From positions 1-35,022 of the forward strand of contig CAZOMY010000031.1 of the NCBI GenBank assembly GCA_964581115.1: 35,022 nucleotides of DNA, given 5' to 3'. The translations under genes were made by a program, and so were the position numbers. The notes under the pieces are model-generated. The model saw nothing but the letters and a program-made list of their open reading frames with translations. It made no database searches and was not told the DNA's origin. Position 1 is the stretch's first letter. Each line of letters starts with the position of its first letter. The DNA is from 2-02-FULL-55-14 sp964581115 (GTDB lineage: Bacteria; Bacteroidota; Ignavibacteria; UBA10030). This document shows positions 31,188 through 35,022 of the stretch, piece after piece.

Positions 31188-32603
31188 TCATCTTCGCAAT
31201 TCTTCTTCCATCTCACGTACGATCTCCTCCGCCTCCGCCCTTGATCGCAGGAACTTCCCCACCGTTTCCGTCTTTCCGTCGGCCAGTGAAGCTTCGATCG
31301 TATGGTACATCGTAGAGCCCACGGTCATGCCGCCTTTGACCCGGAACTGCCGCACGTCAGCCACGTCGATCCTGCGAGTCGTCGTGACGATCTTTCCGCT
31401 CCGAATGATCATACCCTGACGGCCAATAGTCACGTTGATCCATCCCAGCAGGACGTCGACCGTTCCCATGATGAGCAGAATGTCGAACAAGCCAAAGAGG
31501 ACGGGAAAGATGCCGGGAGCGTCCGAAGAGGCCAACGCATAGACGACCACGCTCCACACGATCGTCAACCCGGTCATAACGAACGCCGCCGATGGAGCTC
31601 GCATCGGCGGATAGTTCCACACCGATGAGCCGTCGGACCCGCGTTCACGGATGATCGTCCGCTCCACGACGCCCGCGTTGCGACCGGACGCCGGAGTGTC
31701 GATCGGTTCGCCGTTCTTCTCACTCGGATCGGGCGTCTCGCCCGTCCGGAACACGGGCAACGGATATGAAGCGCCGAAGTCGACTCCGGCCACGTCGGCA
31801 GAAACGGCAAGCTCCCAGCTGATGGACGGAGAGTCGCTCCCGACAGTGGTCTCCGGTTCATCCGCCGGTACGGGCAGGCGTACGGCAAGGGTCGGACCCG
31901 AAGGGCCGATGCCCATCGACGCCCGAGGATACCGTCGCTCGTCGCTCAAAATGACGGTCGTGGTCGAGTTCTTTCCACTGCGGGTGGTCCGGAGGCATCG
32001 CAGCGTGACGACGACCTGCTCGGCGTTTCGCACATCGTTCGGGAGCTCGAGCACCCCTTCGAGGTCGCGGCCAAGCGCGACCGGCAGGCGATGCAGCACG
32101 AGCGCCGAAGTCCCGAACCGCCTCCATTGCAACGTCGTTCGCAGAGCAGCCGCGAAGAGTCCGATGCCGACGACAGGGAACAGCAGCACAAGCAGTACGG
32201 CCGGCTCTTCGGAGATCTGTGCCGCGATCTCTTCCCAACCGATCCCTCCCACCGTCAGTACGATGGCGTTCCAGAAGATCGCAAAAGCCCAGAGCGCTAC
32301 GGAGGTCCCGCGCGCGCTATGCTCAATGCGCCGCGTTTGCCATTTCCCGTCCCACATCCACGGCTCGGACGGATGACGCTCACGCGCAGCCGCCTGTTCC
32401 TTTGTTTCCGCACCGTGTCGGATCGCGAGGTAGATGACCCCTCCACCTGCTGAGGCAAAGATAGCCCCCATCAGAGCTAGAACCCATTGGCCTTCGTCAT
32501 CAGAGACGCCGATGTCGCCCAGGCCCGCGATGAGCATGGCGAGACCAGCCAGGAAGAAAACCCCTCCAAAGAGGGTCATGAAAACGCTGGCGGCATTGAT
32601 CAT
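31188..32603 (-). CDS. membrane protein of a widespread unnamed family (DUF3592-like)
   Basis: 471 residues from ATG 32603; the longer frame to 32681 adds a leader with no support. Paired helices at the N-terminus (VFMTLFGGVFFLAGLAMLIAGL; WVLALMGAIFASAGGGVIYL) and two more pairs at about 100-170 and 345-400 enclose hydrophilic domains. Telling stretches are EPWMWDGKWQTRRIEHSARG, the TLQWRRFGTSALVLHRLPV region and a C-terminal PH-like beta domain (GRQGMIIRSGKIVTTTRRID). Proteins with this WxWxxxW...R then WRRFG layout occur widely and are unnamed. Function unknown. Confidence 0.75.
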   Translation of the reverse strand: MINAASVFMTLFGGVFFLAGLAMLIAGLGDIGVSDDEGQWVLALMGAIFASAGGGVIYLAIRHGAETKEQAAARERHPSEPWMWDGKWQTRRIEHSARGTSVALWAFAIFWNAIVLTVGGIGWEEIAAQISEEPAVLLVLLFPVVGIGLFAAALRTTLQWRRFGTSALVLHRLPVALGRDLEGVLELPNDVRNAEQVVVTLRCLRTTRSGKNSTTTVILSDERRYPRASMGIGPSGPTLAVRLPVPADEPETTVGSDSPSISWELAVSADVAGVDFGASYPLPVFRTGETPDPSEKNGEPIDTPASGRNAGVVERTIIRERGSDGSSVWNYPPMRAPSAAFVMTGLTIVWSVVVYALASSDAPGIFPVLFGLFDILLIMGTVDVLLGWINVTIGRQGMIIRSGKIVTTTRRIDVADVRQFRVKGGMTVGSTMYHTIEASLADGKTETVGKFLRSRAEAEEIVREMEEELRR

Positions 32604-32705
32604 GCGAGAGTATAACAAATACCGATGCGAAGACAAACACGATGCTTGCCTCACAACAGCAGAAGAGTATATTATTCTCACAAATGAGAATCGAAGGAAA
32701 AAGCG

Positions 32706-33473
32706 ATGCGGAGGCTCTTACTGGCAGTTGTGATAACGCTGTGCATTCAGTGGCATGCGGTGGGGCAAGTCGGTTCGATCGAAACCGACCGTCCGGATCA
32801 GACGGAATCGACGGCGTTGACGCCGGTTGGACATCTGCAAGTGGAACACGGCGTGGCGTACGAGCGCGAAGGAGGAGTGTCGATCGTGGCACATCCATCG
32901 ACGCTCTTCAAGATCGGCGTGGCAAGCCGCTTCGAAGCACGGGCAGTCGTCGAGCCGGTGACGGTGGCGGCCGACGGAGCTCCGACGGTCGGAGGGATCC
33001 TGCCCATGGAATTCGGGTTCAAGGCGGGCCTGTGGCAGTCGGACGATGAAGCGTCGGCGGTCTCGTTCATCCTGCATCTTCAGATGCCACATTTGGCGTC
33101 GTCCTCGTTCCGGACGTCGCGCGTAGCTCCGTTGGCCCGACTCACAGCCGCAACGCCGCTCGCCGAAGATTGGGAGCTGGGGGTAAATCTCGGAATGGAA
33201 TGGGATGGTGGAGGAGGACCGACCGCCGCCATCTACACGGCCGCAGTGGGGTCGTCGATCACGAACGCGATCGGATGGTATGGCGAGGTCTACGGCTTTG
33301 TTCCCGACGATGGCTCAGGGTCTGACCATCGCGTGAACGGCGGGGTGACATGGCTCGTGAACGACGACCTGCAGCTTGACGCGGCCCTCGGAATGGGAAT
33401 AAACACGGAGCCGAAACCTTGGTTCATCGGGGTGGGAGTGTCGTATCGGTTGGCAGTGCTCGGAAGAAGATAG
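32706..33473 (+). CDS. outer-membrane transporter-like beta-barrel protein
   Basis: 255 residues. Signal peptide RRLLLAVVITLCIQWHAVGQ, then IETDRPDQTESTALTPVGHL and QVEHGVAYERE. This ETDRPDxTES opening with a following QxExG strand is typical of the COG4313 'transporter' (MetA-type) barrels of Bacteroidota. The rest is alternating amphipathic strands with frequent Gly/Trp and ends on an aromatic-rich strand (VGVSYRLAV), as expected of a barrel. The substrate is unknown. It is divergent from the gene at 31188. Confidence 0.8.
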   Translation: MRRLLLAVVITLCIQWHAVGQVGSIETDRPDQTESTALTPVGHLQVEHGVAYEREGGVSIVAHPSTLFKIGVASRFEARAVVEPVTVAADGAPTVGGILPMEFGFKAGLWQSDDEASAVSFILHLQMPHLASSSFRTSRVAPLARLTAATPLAEDWELGVNLGMEWDGGGGPTAAIYTAAVGSSITNAIGWYGEVYGFVPDDGSGSDHRVNGGVTWLVNDDLQLDAALGMGINTEPKPWFIGVGVSYRLAVLGRR

Positions 33474-33489
33474 GATGGTACGCAGACCT

Positions 33490-33625
33490 GACTGCCGCTG
33501 AGAGCGCAGCGGTCGCAGAGAACATCGTAGAACGAAGTCTGGACCTCTCGGAAAAAATCGAGTCACGACATCGCTTTCTTTCTCTGCGGTCTTTGCGCTC
33601 GCTGCGGGCTCTGCGCGAAATGCCT
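33490..33625. repeat. CTCTGCGG / CTTTGCGC word repeat
   Basis: Between convergent genes: GCTGAGAGCGCAGCGGTCGC at the left, and at 33580-33620 a run of CTCTGCGGTCTTTGCGCTCG followed by CTGCGGGCTCTGCGCG. The two arms are roughly reverse complements. It is related in style to the CGCAAAGA words at 81-120. Confidence 0.5.
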
Positions 33626-33628
33626 CTT

Positions 33629-34321
33629 TCAATGATGCCTTTGTGTTTCCACTCCCACCTTCGGACTCACCATCGGGATCCCCAGGTTCATCCCACGCAG
33701 GATGAACAGCGCTCCCAGCGCGATCATGAAGACCGGAACGAGCCTGCCGATGCGTTGACGCACGTTCAGCGAGACCCGCCGCCCCAACACCGATACGACG
33801 AACATCATCGGGAATGTCCCGAGGCCGAAGACCACGGCGAAGAGGGCTCCGCGAAGAGGATCCCCCGTCATGGCCGACCCTGCCAGCGCCACGTACACCA
33901 ATCCGCACGGTAGCAGTCCATTCACGAGTCCGATCAGGAACATCGTCTGCACCGACCGGCGCATGAGGAGGTTGGCGAATGCGTGTTGGACGCGCGTGGC
34001 GAGGGCATTGAGAAAGGAGAGCCGGGCGAGATGACGCCCGACGAGGGCGGGGAAGGCAAAGGCCCCGATCATCAGCACCCCCGCGGCGATGCTCACGGTC
34101 TGTTGAAATCCATAGAAAACGATCTTCTGACCGATCAGGCCGGCGACGATGCCCATGACCGCATACGTTGCGACACGGCCGAGATTGTACAGAACGCGGC
34201 CAAGAAGGAACGTGCCTGTCGAGCCGACTCCGATCGGCAACGCAAGCGCCAGCGGTCCGCACATACCGACGCAATGAAGGCTACCCAACGCGCCGATGGA
34301 AAGCGCTGTCAGAAGATCCAT
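33629..34321 (-). CDS. sulfite exporter TauE/SafE-type (DsbD_2-like) membrane protein
   Basis: 230 residues, about six spans. The N-terminus ALSIGALGSLHCVGMCGPLALALP with CVGMCGP is the signature of the UreH/DsbD_2-like branch found beside cbb3-oxidase genes and involved in metal or cytochrome-oxidase assembly. GLVNGLLPCGLVYVAL, with LPCG, opens the second half, so the protein is an internal duplication with Cys in both halves. It follows fixH on the same strand, as in many Bacteroidota. The TauE/SafE label is the usual database name; actual sulfite export is not implied. Confidence 0.9.
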   Translation of the reverse strand: MDLLTALSIGALGSLHCVGMCGPLALALPIGVGSTGTFLLGRVLYNLGRVATYAVMGIVAGLIGQKIVFYGFQQTVSIAAGVLMIGAFAFPALVGRHLARLSFLNALATRVQHAFANLLMRRSVQTMFLIGLVNGLLPCGLVYVALAGSAMTGDPLRGALFAVVFGLGTFPMMFVVSVLGRRVSLNVRQRIGRLVPVFMIALGALFILRGMNLGIPMVSPKVGVETQRHH

Positions 34322-34334
34322 GGCTGTCTCTGGA

Positions 34335-34422
34335 GATTTCGGAATTCGGATTGTGGAATGCGGAAAATCCGACGTGGCTCTTCAATGATCATCCGAAATC
34401 GACAATCCGCAATCCGAAATTG
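34335..34422. repeat. CCGCATTCCRCAATCCGAAAT word repeat
   Basis: On the minus strand, GGATTGCGGATTG and CCGCATTCCACAATCCGAA with CGAAATCTCC lie between fixH and the TauE/SafE gene. A close match lies inside the first codons of the M1 peptidase gene (26070-26100). Confidence 0.5.
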
Positions 34423-34875
34423 CTACTGATGGCTTCCCACCAAGAACTTCCCCTCACTGTAATACCCCACGCCTTTTCCGTTCCAAGTTACGTGCACATT
34501 CCATCGACCGGGAGATAGCAGTCCGGCGGGAATCAGCTGAGCGTTCGCAGAATCAGGCCCGACAGGGATCCGCAGGTCCAGGCGCTCGTCGTCAGGACGG
34601 TAGACATAAACGGTCCCCGTCAGGTCGCTTTGGCGGAATTCCTTTGGGAATCGGATCTGTACGCCTTCATTCACAAGCTCGATCGTCGGCTGTTCGGCGA
34701 GCCCCCTGGTCCGGTCGATGCGGTCGATCTGCTGTTGATACTGGATCTCCGCGTCGTAATAATGCTCAGTGACAAGGTCGTTCCGGTCGTCAAGCGTGAG
34801 AAACACCACCGCCAGGACGCCGAAGATGAAGAAGAGAAAGAAACCGGCTACCGCGTATTCCCAAGTGCGTTTCAT
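34423..34875 (-). CDS. fixH: FixH/CcoH family protein
   Basis: 150 residues. One N-terminal membrane helix (WEYAVAGFFLFFIFGVLAVVFLTL) is followed by DLVTEHYYDAEIQYQQQIDRI, the typical FixH stretch in which a Tyr-rich helix follows the span. A periplasmic beta domain comes next (VQIRFPKEF, GTVYVYRPDDERLDLRIPV, GRWNVHVTWNGKGVGYYSEGKF). FixH helps assemble cbb3-type cytochrome c oxidase, probably in copper handling. The TauE/SafE partner lies downstream. The oxidase structural genes (ccoNOP, ccoG) would be expected just beyond the right edge of the window, upstream on this strand. Confidence 0.92.
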   Translation of the reverse strand: MKRTWEYAVAGFFLFFIFGVLAVVFLTLDDRNDLVTEHYYDAEIQYQQQIDRIDRTRGLAEQPTIELVNEGVQIRFPKEFRQSDLTGTVYVYRPDDERLDLRIPVGPDSANAQLIPAGLLSPGRWNVHVTWNGKGVGYYSEGKFLVGSHQ

Positions 34876-34899
34876 GCGAGTTCGATAGAAGTCAGATGT

Positions 34900-35021
34900 A
34901 GTAGGCAGTATGCCGGACGCATTCAGGCCTGGTCAGGTTGCGATCGCAGGAAAAGAACGCTGATCTTTGCCTCATGATCTCGGCCCAACCCGGACCTGCA
35001 AGTACCTGCTTACTGCCTACT
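34900..35021. repeat. widely spaced inverted repeat at the right edge
   Basis: AGTAGGCAGTA (34900-34910) and TACTGCCTACT (35011-35021) are perfect reverse complements 100 bp apart, upstream of fixH. The window ends here, so any larger unit is cut. Confidence 0.5.
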
Positions 35022-35022
35022 C

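Overview
The window looks like the chromosome of an uncultured, high-G+C member of the Bacteroidota/FCB group, most like the Kapabacteria-Ignavibacteria branch. The main reasons are a 1,869-residue secreted beta-helix protein ending in a type IX secretion sorting domain of the 'NYPNPFNPSTTIRFSLP' kind, many exported peptidases, weak or absent Shine-Dalgarno sites before many genes, and a FixH / TauE-SafE pair as found beside cbb3 oxidase genes. The lineage call is inference; no rRNA or marker gene is present.

Left part (1-10.5 kb) is an accessory island with visibly lower G+C than the rest. It opens with an IS3-family element (298-1563, orfA/orfB) and a small four-helix membrane protein gene (1606-3186) cut in two by an IS630-family element (1849-2974). 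That insertion duplicated a TA, and removing it restores the reading frame exactly. Both elements carry an A8 slippery run that would join their two ORFs by -1 frameshifting. Next comes a five-gene, same-strand cluster (3271-10000): a nine-helix membrane protein with long helical segments; a membrane-anchored protein with two vWA-like domains, only the first with an intact metal site; a TolQ/MotA/ZorA-like protein with a long coiled-coil tail; an ExbD/MotB-like single-span protein with Glu in place of the usual Asp; and another multi-span protein. I read it as a proton-driven motor cassette that recalls the ZorA-ZorB core of Zorya but has different partners. It is the best candidate here for an undescribed system. 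It is followed by a short HsdM-like start and a truncated DUF91/NucS-like nuclease, leftovers of a defence-type locus.

Middle part (10.6-20.7 kb): an SDR/DUF2867 protein, a small lysine-rich protein, a shared hairpin terminator, the giant beta-helix surface protein on the minus strand, and a divergently transcribed secreted S9 peptidase. The AT-rich divergent promoter region holds two perfect inverted repeats.

Right part (20.7-35 kb): many small, loosely packed genes separated by intergenic repeats. A GIY-YIG endonuclease gene with a one-base frameshift sits among three copies of a palindromic TGTCATTGCGAGG...GAAGCAATCCGCTA repeat. A VF530-type gene has a stop exactly at its conserved Trp. 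Then follow a small membrane protein, zinc-ribbon proteins, a DUF5362-like protein, an alpha/beta hydrolase, membrane proteins, an M1 metallopeptidase, a lone receiver protein, a GH47 alpha-mannosidase, a membrane protein of an unnamed family, an outer-membrane transporter-like protein, and TauE/SafE and FixH at the edge. No tRNA, rRNA or CRISPR was seen.
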